Positions 7,685 to 14,721 of a stretch of DNA of 22,616 nucleotides are shown here, piece after piece. The stretch comes from JANNRR01 sp043736155 (lineage in GTDB: Bacteria > Pseudomonadota > Alphaproteobacteria > Rhodobacterales > Rhodobacteraceae), in NCBI GenBank assembly GCA_043736155.1, contig JAYTDA010000414.1, positions 1 to 22,616 on the forward strand. The letters are read 5' to 3'. Both the position numbers and the translations under genes were made by a program. The notes under the pieces are model-generated. The model did no database searches. It was not told where the DNA came from and was given only the letters and a program-made list of their open reading frames with translations. How positions within the stretch are numbered: position 1 is the stretch's first letter; every line of letters starts with the position of its first letter.

Positions 7685-7780
7685 CTGCGATGCCACGGCA
7701 AGGAACTTCTGCGGGGGATGCTGAACCATAAAGCACCCAAACCCGGCATTGCTGTGCCCACCCGGCGGACGGGCGCCGCC
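7652..7780. repeat. 17-bp inverted repeat in the metK-permease intergenic region
   Basis: GGCGGTGCCCGTCCGCC (7652-7668) is the reverse complement of GGCGGACGGGCGCCGCC (7764-7780) except for one position. The arms enclose 95 bp. The left arm also takes part in the local hairpin with 7673-7684, so the two pairings exclude each other. It could be the remnant of a small mobile repeat or a two-state 3' structure. Confidence 0.5.
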
Positions 7781-7822
7781 CTCTGTCACGTCAAGTTGAA
7801 AGAGCGGCGGTAGCCAAGTTAA

Positions 7823-8824
7823 CTACCCAAAGTTACCCCGCCCCCGCCCCGCCCCCGCCCCCGCCCGCCGCCGCCCCAGCGCACTGATCGACACCGCCAG
7901 CACGATGATCGCCCCCACAAAGATGTCGCGCAGATAGCTGTCGACCTGCATCTGGGTCAGGCCATTGTCCATCACCCCCAGCACCAGTACCCCGGCCAGC
8001 GTCGCCAGCACCCGGGGCTGGCCGCTTTCGCTCATCGTCATCCCCAGAAACACCGCGGCAATCGCATCGAGCATCAGCCCCGACCCCTGCACCGGGTTCG
8101 CGGATGCAACGCGGGCGGCGTACATCAGCCCTGCCGCCGCAGCGCCCACCCCGGTAAAGCCGAATGCGGTCAGCCGCAGCCAGGTCACCCGCACCCCGGC
8201 CAGCCGCGCCGCTTCGCTATTGCCGCCGATGGCGTACAGGCGGCGGCCGTAGGGGGTCTGTTCCAGCACCAGCCAGACCAGCGCCACCACTGCCAGCGCC
8301 ACGATCACCAGCGCCGGCAGCATCACCCACTTTTCCCCCGCCTGCCACAGCGGCACGCCGCTGCGGGCAAAGCCGGAAAACCCGGCCGGAATGTCGCGGC
8401 CAAACAGGGTCTTGCCGCCCGATATCACAAAGGCCAGCCCCGATTGCATGGTCAGGGTCGCCAGCGTGGCGACAAACGGCAGGATGCCGACCACCGACAC
8501 CAGCACCCCATTGATCAGCCCGCCCGCCAACCCGACCGCCAGTGCCGCCAGAACCCCGGCCCAGACCGGCCAGCCCGTCCCGAACAGCACCGCCGCCACC
8601 ACCCCCGCCAGCGATGCCATTGAGCCGACCGACAGGTCGAAATCCCCCATCACCATCACCACCGTCATCGTCGCCGCCACCACCACCAGCATCGAGATCT
8701 GCTGCGCGATGTTCAGCCAGTTCTGCGCGGTCATGAAGGTGCCGGGCAGGTTGACCCAGAAAAACCCGATCAGCAGCAGAATGCCGATCCCGGTGCCATA
8801 GCTGCGCAACAGACGCCCGATCAT
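7823..8824 (-). CDS. RbsC-type sugar ABC transporter permease
   Basis: 333 residues, minus strand. The ATG overlaps the stop of the ATPase gene by 4 nt (ATGA). This inner-membrane permease belongs to the BPD_transp_2 (ribose/xylose/galactose) class, with about eight to ten hydrophobic segments starting at GIGILLLIGFFWV. The family loop VMVMGDFDLSVGSMASLAGV matches the usual 'GGIDLSVGS', with Asp in place of a Gly. YGRRLYAIGGNSEAARLAGV, LDAIAAVFLGMTM and GVMDNGLTQMQV are also typical. The C-terminus is odd: RRRAGAGAGRGRGNFG is encoded by a run of C-tracts separated by single G bases, so the natural end may have been extended by repeat expansion. It is the third gene of a binding protein-ATPase-permease operon. 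The substrate is not evident; a sugar or polyol is likely. Confidence 0.9.
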   Translation of the reverse strand: MIGRLLRSYGTGIGILLLIGFFWVNLPGTFMTAQNWLNIAQQISMLVVVAATMTVVMVMGDFDLSVGSMASLAGVVAAVLFGTGWPVWAGVLAALAVGLAGGLINGVLVSVVGILPFVATLATLTMQSGLAFVISGGKTLFGRDIPAGFSGFARSGVPLWQAGEKWVMLPALVIVALAVVALVWLVLEQTPYGRRLYAIGGNSEAARLAGVRVTWLRLTAFGFTGVGAAAAGLMYAARVASANPVQGSGLMLDAIAAVFLGMTMSESGQPRVLATLAGVLVLGVMDNGLTQMQVDSYLRDIFVGAIIVLAVSISALGRRRAGAGAGRGRGNFG

Positions 8825-10323
8825 GACTGGCCCCCGGTCTGTGAGGCTCCGGCATAACAGGCCGCCAGCAGCGCCGCCTCGGTCAATCCGGCAGCGGGCA
8901 GGATGCCGGTCATCACCCCTTGGTGCAGCACCACGACGCGGTCACACAGCGCGATCAGTTCGGCCAGGTCCGATGAGGCCACCAGCACCCCGACCCCCTT
9001 GTCGGCCATCCCCCGGATCAGATCATGCAGATCGAACCGCGCCGCCACATCCACCCCGCGTGTCGGTTCATCCAGCAAAAGCAGGCGCGGCTGCCCCGCC
9101 ATGGCGCGGGCAAACAGCAGCTTTTGCTGATTGCCGCCGCTCAGTTCCGCCACCGGCTGCGACGGTGCCCGCGCCTTCAGCCGCACATCGGCTGACAGCC
9201 GCTTGACCAGTACCTGCTCCACTCGCCGCCGCAGAAACCCGCCGCGCTGCACCGCCCGCAGATGCGGCAACACCAAGGTTTCCGACAGGGCGCGCCAGGG
9301 CATCACCCCTTCGGTGCGGCGTTCGCGCGGCACATAGGCCACTCCCTGCGCCCAGACCGCCGCCGGGGTCTGGGCCAGCGCCACCCCCTGCAACCGCACC
9401 TGCCCGCGCCGGGGCAAGGCCCCGATCAGCGCCTTCAGCGCCGCATTGCGCCCCGATCCGGCCAGCCCGGCGATCCCCACGATCTCTCCCGGTGCCAAGG
9501 TCAGGTCCAACTGATGCAGCGCCCCGGCGGCCAGCCCGCTGATCTGCACCAGCACCCCCTCTGCCACATCCCCGCGCCGCGCCCGCTGCTCCAGCAACCG
9601 CCCGGTCATGTCACGGATCAGCCGTGCCTGATCGGCGGCACCACGGTCATGCCGCGCTACCACCGCCCCATCGCGCAACACGGTGATGCGGTCGGCCAGC
9701 CGCAGCACTTCCTCGATCCGGTGCGAGACATACAGCACCCCGGCCCCCTCTGCCTTCAGCCCCGCGATCACCGCAAACAGCCGCTCTGCCTCGGCCTGCG
9801 AGAGCGCCGCCGTCGGTTCATCCATCACATAAAGCCACGGGGTACCGCCCTCGACCAAGGTCGCGGCAATCCGCACCAACATCTGATCGCCCGCGCCCAG
9901 CCGCGCCATCGGCAGGGCGGGGTCGATATGGTCCAACCCCAACCGCCGCAAAGCCGCCGCCGCCCCCTGCCGCATCGCCTGCCAGCGCACCAGCCCGAAG
10001 CGGCTGGGAATCGCCCGCCCCAGATAGATGTTTTCGGCGACCGAAACCCCCGGCACCACCTGCAGTTCCTGATGCAGAAACCGCAGCCCCAGCGCCGCTG
10101 CATCACCAGGTCCAGTCAGCGCCACCCCGGTCCCATCCAGCGTCACCGCCCCCTGATCCGGCCGCATCAGCCCCGCCAACAGTTTGATCAGCGTGCTTTT
10201 GCCAGCGCCGTTTTCCCCCATCAGCGCATGAACTTCGCCACCCTTCAGTGTAATGTCGACACCATCCAGCGCCCGTGCCGCACCAAAGCGTTTGACGATG
10301 CCGGTCAGGGCAAGGACCGGCAT
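8821..10323 (-). CDS. RbsA/MglA-type sugar ABC transporter, double ATPase
   Basis: 500 residues with two nucleotide-binding domains, normal for the carbohydrate-uptake CUT2 class. Domain 1 has Walker A GENGAGKST (about residues 36-44), the Q-loop in FLHQELQVVPGVSVAENIYLGR and Walker B YVMDEPTAALS. Its signature is LGAGDQMLVRIAATL, where most relatives have LSVGQQQMVEIAKAL. Domain 2 has the degenerate Walker A GLAGSGRNAALKAL that is usual in this class, plus an intact LSGGNQQKLLFARAM signature and LLLLDEPTRGVDVAARFD. YVPRERRTEGVMP is the family linker motif. The gene follows the binding protein after 35 nt and overlaps the permease, so it powers import by that permease. Confidence 0.92.
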   Translation of the reverse strand: MPVLALTGIVKRFGAARALDGVDITLKGGEVHALMGENGAGKSTLIKLLAGLMRPDQGAVTLDGTGVALTGPGDAAALGLRFLHQELQVVPGVSVAENIYLGRAIPSRFGLVRWQAMRQGAAAALRRLGLDHIDPALPMARLGAGDQMLVRIAATLVEGGTPWLYVMDEPTAALSQAEAERLFAVIAGLKAEGAGVLYVSHRIEEVLRLADRITVLRDGAVVARHDRGAADQARLIRDMTGRLLEQRARRGDVAEGVLVQISGLAAGALHQLDLTLAPGEIVGIAGLAGSGRNAALKALIGALPRRGQVRLQGVALAQTPAAVWAQGVAYVPRERRTEGVMPWRALSETLVLPHLRAVQRGGFLRRRVEQVLVKRLSADVRLKARAPSQPVAELSGGNQQKLLFARAMAGQPRLLLLDEPTRGVDVAARFDLHDLIRGMADKGVGVLVASSDLAELIALCDRVVVLHQGVMTGILPAAGLTEAALLAACYAGASQTGGQS

Positions 10324-10358
10324 CGCGGCGGCTCCGGGTCTGGCGTTGCGGTCTGGCT

Positions 10359-11285
10359 TTATTGGCCAGTCCCGACATTGGCGGCGGTAATCAGCACCGT
10401 CGGCACATAGATCACGCTCTGCTTCAGCACTTCGCCTTTCAGCAGCCGCGCCACGGTGTCGGCGGCGGCTGAACCGATGCCGGCAAAGTCCTGCGCCACC
10501 GACGCCTCAAAATTACCACCGGCGGCAATCGCCTCGCGCGCCTGCGGGTTGGCGTCGATGCCGGTGATCACGATGCCTTCGCCCTGCCGCCCCGCCGCTT
10601 CAATGGCTTGCAGCGCGCCCAAAGCCGGTTGGTCCCATGCCGCCCAGACCGCCTTGATTGACCCCGGTTCCGGGTTGGCGGCAAGGATCGCCTCCATCTT
10701 GGCGCGGCTGTCAGCAATGCCGCCATCCGCCACATCCGGGGTGATCCGGTCCAATATCTTGATATCGGGGAAATTCTTGAACACCGCGTCCGCCACTACG
10801 CCGCGCACCTGCACCGGCGGGAACGGGTCAAAGGTGAACATCACCACATTGCCGGCGCCACCGATCCGGTTGGCGATATACACCGAGGTTTCCGCCGCCA
10901 TGCCATAGCCGTTCGAGGTGACATTGGCGGCAATCAGCGGGTCAGAGCCTGCATCCATCCCCACCACCGGAATCCCGGCATCCTTCGCCGCCTGCAACCC
11001 GGCACCGACCTGTGCCGGATCGACGTTGATCACGATGGCATCGACCTTTTGCGTCACCATATCCTCGATCCGCGCAATCACCGCAGCGACATCGCCAGCG
11101 GTGTCGATCACATTGACCTCCCAGCCGAGTTCAGTGGCGCGGGCCTGAAAAGCCTCGACATAAAACTGGGTGCCGGGTTGGGAAAGGTAGGGCGTGATCA
11201 CCGCCACCTTTTCCGCCTGCGCCGCCGTGCCCAGCACCAGCCCGGCAGCCACCAGTGCCGCGCCAAATCCGATCTTGATAGCCAT
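10359..11285 (-). CDS. RbsB-type periplasmic sugar-binding protein
   Basis: 308 residues from the ATG whose complement ends at 11285. An ATG three codons upstream (11294) directly abuts the Shine-Dalgarno GAGGGGGG, whereas 11285 lies 9 nt from it, so the latter is preferred. The N-terminus MAIKIGFGAALVAAGLVLGT then AAQA is a Sec signal peptide with cleavage before EKVAVI. The rest is a type 1 periplasmic-binding fold: PYLSQPGTQFYVEAF, the INVDP.QVGAGLQAAKDAGIPVVGMD strand-helix, a hinge around TSNGYGMAAE, then VWAAWDQPALGALQAIEAAG and VITGIDANPQAREAI. It is the first gene of the minus-strand importer operon, divergent from the FGGY kinase. The binding-site residues do not let me name the ligand; D-ribose is only one of several candidates. 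Confidence 0.9.
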   Translation of the reverse strand: MAIKIGFGAALVAAGLVLGTAAQAEKVAVITPYLSQPGTQFYVEAFQARATELGWEVNVIDTAGDVAAVIARIEDMVTQKVDAIVINVDPAQVGAGLQAAKDAGIPVVGMDAGSDPLIAANVTSNGYGMAAETSVYIANRIGGAGNVVMFTFDPFPPVQVRGVVADAVFKNFPDIKILDRITPDVADGGIADSRAKMEAILAANPEPGSIKAVWAAWDQPALGALQAIEAAGRQGEGIVITGIDANPQAREAIAAGGNFEASVAQDFAGIGSAAADTVARLLKGEVLKQSVIYVPTVLITAANVGTGQ

Positions 11286-11383
11286 GGTCAACATCCCCCC
11301 TCACAGGATCATTTTGCTTGTGGTGGCGACATTGGCAGGCCAGTCTGCCTGCGTCCAGAAGATAGCGCGGGATTTTGGCGGCA
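11286..11383. promoter_or_regulatory. divergent promoter region, importer / FGGY kinase
   Basis: Only 98 bp separate the start codons of the binding protein and the kinase, so both promoters lie here. A possible operator is the inverted repeat CAGGC-CAGTCT-GCCTG (11336-11351), overlapping an alternative GGCAG/CTGCC pairing. No regulator gene is adjacent to this transporter, so the factor acting here cannot be named. I cannot assign -35/-10 hexamers with confidence. Confidence 0.35.
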
Positions 11384-12832
11384 ATGGTGGCAGGTCAGGC
11401 AGCGGTTGTGGGGATTGATATCGGCACCACCTCGGTCAAGGCGGTGCTGCTGACGCTGTCCGGGCAGCGCATCGCCGACTACGCGCAAAGCTATCCGACT
11501 TACCGCCCCGGACCGGGGCGGGTAGAACAGTCTCCGTCCGACTGGTTGCAGCATGTCCACGCAGCACTTGCCGCCTTTGCCAGCCAAGGTGCAGATGTCA
11601 AAGCCATCGGCATCACCTCGCAGGTCAATACCCATGTCTTTGCCGGGGCTGATCTTGCCCCGCTGTGCCCGGCGCTGGTCTGGCAGGATGCCCGCGCAGC
11701 CCATGAAGCCGCAGTGATCGATGCCGCCATCGATCCTGCCGACAAGATCGCCTGGCTGGGTGCCCCGATCCCGGTCGATGCCAGCCACGCCCTGGCCCGC
11801 ATCGCCTGGATGGCGCAGCACCGCCCTGTGGTCTGGGCCGCCAGCCGCGCGGTGCTGGCCCCGAAAGACTGGGTGATTGCCCAACTCACCGGCAAGGTAC
11901 AGGCCGATCCGCTGGCCTCGGTCGGGCTGGTCGGCCCCGACCTGCGCTATGCCGATGCGCTGATTTCCCGGGTTGCCGGGGCAGCGGATGTGTTGCCGCC
12001 ACTGGCCGACCCCCTTGCAGTGGCGGGGGTGATGCAGGCGGGGCCGTTCACGGGAGTGCCAATTGTCACCGGCACCATGGATGCCTGGGCCAGCCTGTTC
12101 GGTCTTGGGGTCACCGCACCCGGTCAGGGGCTGTACCTGTCCGGCACCTCGGAAGTGTTGGGGCTGCTGTCGCCCAGGCGGGTCGCGGTGCCGGGCGTCA
12201 TCACATTCCCGCAATGGGCCGGGCTGGTGCTGCATGCCGGGCCGACCCAGGCCGGGGGGGCGTCGCTGGACTGGCTGGCGCGGCTGACCGGGCGCGGGGT
12301 GGCGGATCTGGCGGCGACGGCAGCCCCGATCACCGCAACCAGCCCGCTGTTCCTGCCGCATCTGCAGGGCGAACGCTCGCCGCTGTGGGATGCGGCAGCG
12401 CGTGGCAGCTTTGCCGGGCTGACCCTGGCCAGTGACGCCGGGGTGCTGGCCTCGGCGGTGATGGAGGGCGTCGCCTTTTCCGCCCGCTGGGCGCTGGAGG
12501 CGGTGGAGGCCTCGGGGGCCGACAGCCCGGCGGTGCTGCAAGCCGGTGGCGGCGGCATGCAGTCGGACCGCTGGTGCCAGATCCGCGCCGATGCGCTGGC
12601 GCGGCCGTTGCAGCGGATGCAGGGTGCCGATCCCGGAGCCATGGGCGCGGCAATGATGGCAGGGGTTGGCACCGGCCTGATCCCCGACCTCGCCGCCGCC
12701 GCCCGGGCGCTGGTGCAACCCGACCGGCTGTTCACGCCAGATCCGACGGCATCGGCATTGGCCAACCAGCGGTTCGCCCTGTTCAAACAGCTCTATCAGG
12801 CGGCAAGACCCACCAACGCCGCACTGGGATAA
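11384..12832 (+). CDS. FGGY-family carbohydrate kinase, substrate unknown
   Basis: 482 residues from ATG 11384 (a TTG at 11375 and a GTG at 11387 are alternatives). FGGY kinases phosphorylate ketoses, polyols or related sugars with ATP. The ATPase-fold phosphate-1 loop is VVGIDIGTTSVKAVLL (residues 8-23). VEQSPSDWLQ and PALVWQDARA match the first FGGY domain. GTMDAWASLFGLG carries the likely catalytic Asp, and YLSGTSEVLG is the phosphate-2 region. LQAGGGGMQSDRWCQIRADAL is the adenosine/C-terminal signature. The position where xylulokinases have GQMHG reads TSQVNTHVFAG here, so a standard xylulokinase is unlikely. Lying back-to-back with an importer and near two SDR dehydrogenases, it may phosphorylate a ketose made from an imported polyol; that is inference. 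Confidence 0.85.
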   Translation: MVAGQAAVVGIDIGTTSVKAVLLTLSGQRIADYAQSYPTYRPGPGRVEQSPSDWLQHVHAALAAFASQGADVKAIGITSQVNTHVFAGADLAPLCPALVWQDARAAHEAAVIDAAIDPADKIAWLGAPIPVDASHALARIAWMAQHRPVVWAASRAVLAPKDWVIAQLTGKVQADPLASVGLVGPDLRYADALISRVAGAADVLPPLADPLAVAGVMQAGPFTGVPIVTGTMDAWASLFGLGVTAPGQGLYLSGTSEVLGLLSPRRVAVPGVITFPQWAGLVLHAGPTQAGGASLDWLARLTGRGVADLAATAAPITATSPLFLPHLQGERSPLWDAAARGSFAGLTLASDAGVLASAVMEGVAFSARWALEAVEASGADSPAVLQAGGGGMQSDRWCQIRADALARPLQRMQGADPGAMGAAMMAGVGTGLIPDLAAAARALVQPDRLFTPDPTASALANQRFALFKQLYQAARPTNAALG

Positions 12833-12848
12833 GGCACACCACCCCCCT

Positions 12849-12917
12849 CATTTTCTGTTCAGAAATATCCCACGGGGGGGGGCGACCGCAGGGAGCGGGG
12901 GGTGTGAAACCCCCGCC
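12849..12917 (+). repeat. dispersed repeat copy 1 with hairpin, between convergent genes
   Basis: The 30-bp core (12849-12878, CATTTTCTGTTCAG at its left end and ATATCCCACGGGGG at its right) recurs with one mismatch on the minus strand at 22470-22499. It is followed by a G-tract and a hairpin (GCGGGGGGT with ACCCCCGC, 12895-12916, one bulged G, loop GTGAA). Copy 1 holds about 18 extra bases between core and hairpin. The location between the kinase 3' end and the SDR 3' end would suit a terminator-like role. Confidence 0.75.
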
Positions 12918-12929
12918 TGTTTCCCCCCC

Positions 12930-13679
12930 TCACGCGGTGATCCGCATCGACATGCCACCATCGATGGTGAAACATTCCCCGGTGATGAACTCATTGCGGA
13001 TCAGTTCCAGCGCCAGCGATGCCACGTCCCCAGGGGTGCCTTCGCGCTGCAGCGGGATGCGGTTGGCGATATTGTGCGCCCGGGCCACATCGGTCATCGC
13101 GGCATGGAAATCGGTGCGGATGATCCCCGGGGCAATGGCGTTGACCCGGATGCCTTCGCCGCCATGGTCCAGCGCCAGGGCGCGGGCCATCTGGGGGATC
13201 GCGGCTTTCACCGTCTGATAGGCGACGGTGCCGGGGCAACCGCGCAAGCCTGCAACCGATGACACCAGCACCACCGCCCCGCCGTCGCGCGCGAGCAACG
13301 GATGGGCGGCGCGAAACAGATGATAGACCGCATGGACATGGACCTCGAACGCCGCCATCCAGTCACCCGGCGCAATCGCGGTGATCCGCCCGGGTGCCGC
13401 CCCTCCGGCACTGTGAACCAGAATATCCAGCCGCCCGAATGCCGCCGTGGTGGCCTCCACCGCCGCCGCTGCCGCCGCTGCCCCCCGCACGTCGCCATAA
13501 TGCGCAACCGCCCTGCCCATGGCCTGCAACTCCGCCAGAAACGCCGCTGACGCCGGGGTTTCCGCCCGCCCGGTGATCACCACCGCAGCCCCGGCCTCGA
13601 CCAGAGCGGTGGCAATGGCGGCCCCGATCCCCCGGGTGCCACCGGTGATCAGAGCAACCTTGCCTTGTATGGAATACAT
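12930..13679 (-). CDS. SDR-family oxidoreductase
   Basis: 249 residues from the ATG at 13679 (minus strand). It is preceded by GGGAGGGGGAAC, which rules out the longer frame that runs back through the inverted repeat upstream. A classical short-chain dehydrogenase: the nucleotide-binding TGGTRGIG (about residues 13-20), HSAGG (NNAG-like) in the middle, catalytic Ser in VSSVAG and YQTVK as Tyr-x3-Lys, with the C-terminal ITGECFTIDGGM. The second strand ends TGR, which hints at NADP(H) (inference). Cytosolic. It lies 89 bp downstream of a second SDR gene on the same strand, with a palindromic element between them. The substrate is probably a sugar, polyol or keto-deoxy acid judging by the neighbours; annotation as 3-oxoacyl-ACP reductase would rest on fold only. 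Confidence 0.9.
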   Translation of the reverse strand: MYSIQGKVALITGGTRGIGAAIATALVEAGAAVVITGRAETPASAAFLAELQAMGRAVAHYGDVRGAAAAAAAVEATTAAFGRLDILVHSAGGAAPGRITAIAPGDWMAAFEVHVHAVYHLFRAAHPLLARDGGAVVLVSSVAGLRGCPGTVAYQTVKAAIPQMARALALDHGGEGIRVNAIAPGIIRTDFHAAMTDVARAHNIANRIPLQREGTPGDVASLALELIRNEFITGECFTIDGGMSMRITA

Positions 13680-13691
13680 GTTCCCCCTCCC

Positions 13692-13762
13692 GTAGGGTGC
13701 CGTGCTTGCACGCACCGCTTCTTCAACATATCGGCCAACGTGCGTGCAAGCACGCACCCTAC
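13692..13762. repeat. long inverted repeat (REP/MITE-like) between two SDR genes
   Basis: The left arm 13692-13715 (starts GTAGGGTGCC, ends TTGCACGCAC) and right arm 13740-13762 (starts GTGCGTGCAA, ends GCACCCTAC) are reverse complements apart from one extra C in the left arm. The loop is 24 nt. Each arm also contains a smaller imperfect palindrome around GTGCTTGCAC. On the minus-strand transcript this would fold into a stem of about 23 bp just upstream of the ribosome binding site of the downstream SDR gene. Confidence 0.8.
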
Positions 13763-13768
13763 ACCGGT

Positions 13769-14536
13769 TCACACCGCCGAAAACCCGCCATCGACAAACA
13801 ACTGCGTCCCGGTCACGAACTCCGCGTCGTCGCTGGCCAGATACAGCGCCGCCCGCGCCACATCTTCGGGCCGCCCCAGCCGCCCCTGCGCCGCGACAAT
13901 CGCAGCTTCCGACACATCCACCCCCAGCGCCGTCAGTTCCGCCACTTCGCGCTCCCCGTGCGGGGTCGCGATGAAACCGGGGCAGACGGCGTTGCAGCGG
14001 ATGCCGCGGTCGCGGAATTCCACGGCGATGGCGCGGGAAAACATGTGGCAGGCGCCTTTGGTGGCATCATACAGCACCTCGTTCGGGGTGGCATAGACGG
14101 CGGAGATTGACGAGGTGCAGACAATCGACCCTTTCCCCAAAGCCAGCATCGAGGGCAGCACGGCGCGGGTCACCAGATACATGCTTTTCACATTCACCTC
14201 GAACAGAAAATCCCAGTCGGCCTCTGACGTTTCCAGAAACGGTTTGATGACGATGGTGCCGGCATGGTTGAACAGCACATTGACCGGGCCAAGGGCGGCA
14301 ATCAGCGCCGCCACAGAAACCTCTACCTCGGCGGCATCGGCGACGTTGGCGGCGGCAAACTGCGCCTTGTGCCCAGTGGCGACCAGTTCCGCCACCAGGG
14401 CCAGACCGCGCCCGGCATCGCGGTCGATGATCCCCACGGCGGCCCCTTCGGCCGCAAACAGCCGGGCCGCTGCGGCGCCACAGCCACCAGCGCCGCCGGA
14501 AATGATCGCTGTCTTGCCTGCCAGCCGATGTGCCAT
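13769..14536 (-). CDS. SDR-family oxidoreductase
   Basis: 255 residues from the ATG at 14536 (minus strand), with GGAGG 7 nt upstream; a further in-frame ATG lies 19 codons before but lacks a binding site. The cofactor loop is SGGAGGCG (S-G-x3-G-x-G, Ser replacing the usual Thr). An Asp ends the second strand (IIDRD), which favours NAD(H). FNHAG, SSISAVYATP and YDATK give the Asn-Ser-Tyr-Lys catalytic set, and VTGTQLFVDGGFSAV closes the protein in the usual way. It is the first gene of a probable two-gene SDR operon downstream of the LysR gene. The two SDRs are clearly diverged from one another. A role in oxidising a sugar, polyol or deoxy-keto-aldonate is inferred only from the location. Confidence 0.9.
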   Translation of the reverse strand: MAHRLAGKTAIISGGAGGCGAAAARLFAAEGAAVGIIDRDAGRGLALVAELVATGHKAQFAAANVADAAEVEVSVAALIAALGPVNVLFNHAGTIVIKPFLETSEADWDFLFEVNVKSMYLVTRAVLPSMLALGKGSIVCTSSISAVYATPNEVLYDATKGACHMFSRAIAVEFRDRGIRCNAVCPGFIATPHGEREVAELTALGVDVSEAAIVAAQGRLGRPEDVARAALYLASDDAEFVTGTQLFVDGGFSAV

Positions 14537-14626
14537 GGCGTCGCCTCCATCCCGCTGCGGACAAGGATTACCGAAACCTGCCGGCTTTGCCATGGCGATC
14601 TTGCAGGGCCCGGCGCTGGCACGACA

Positions 14627-14671
14627 CGATTTCCGAACGGAAATCGGCCCGGAGTTTTACTGAAAACTCCG
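14627..14671. promoter_or_regulatory. two tandem palindromes upstream of the SDR operon
   Basis: Palindrome 1, CGATTTCCGAACGGAAATCG (14627-14646), has 9-bp perfect arms around AA. Palindrome 2 has arms CGGAGTTTT (14650-14658) and AAAACTCCG (14663-14671) around ACTG. The centres are 24 bp apart. They lie in the 185 bp between the LysR stop and the SDR start, about 90-135 bp before the SDR ATG. They could be operators, or the second could end the LysR transcript, although no T-run follows it. A weaker GATCC/GGATC inverted repeat (14671-14687) adjoins. Confidence 0.5.
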
Positions 14672-14721
14672 ATCCGCCTGCTGGATCAGTGGCAACGCAA
14701 TCACGCCGAGAACCTGCGCCC

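Noticed and set aside
7523..7789. Possible small minus-strand gene in the metK-permease gap
   Set aside because: It overlaps the metK 3' end and the inverted repeats, has no ribosome binding site, and the composition fits repeat DNA rather than protein.
11309..12718. 469-codon minus-strand open frame opposite the kinase
   Set aside because: Low-complexity Gly/Arg/His translation, antisense to a clear FGGY kinase.
13680..13772. 31-codon N-terminal extension of the downstream SDR
   Set aside because: It would be encoded by the inverted repeat; the SDR fold starts right after ATG 13679, which has a strong Shine-Dalgarno.
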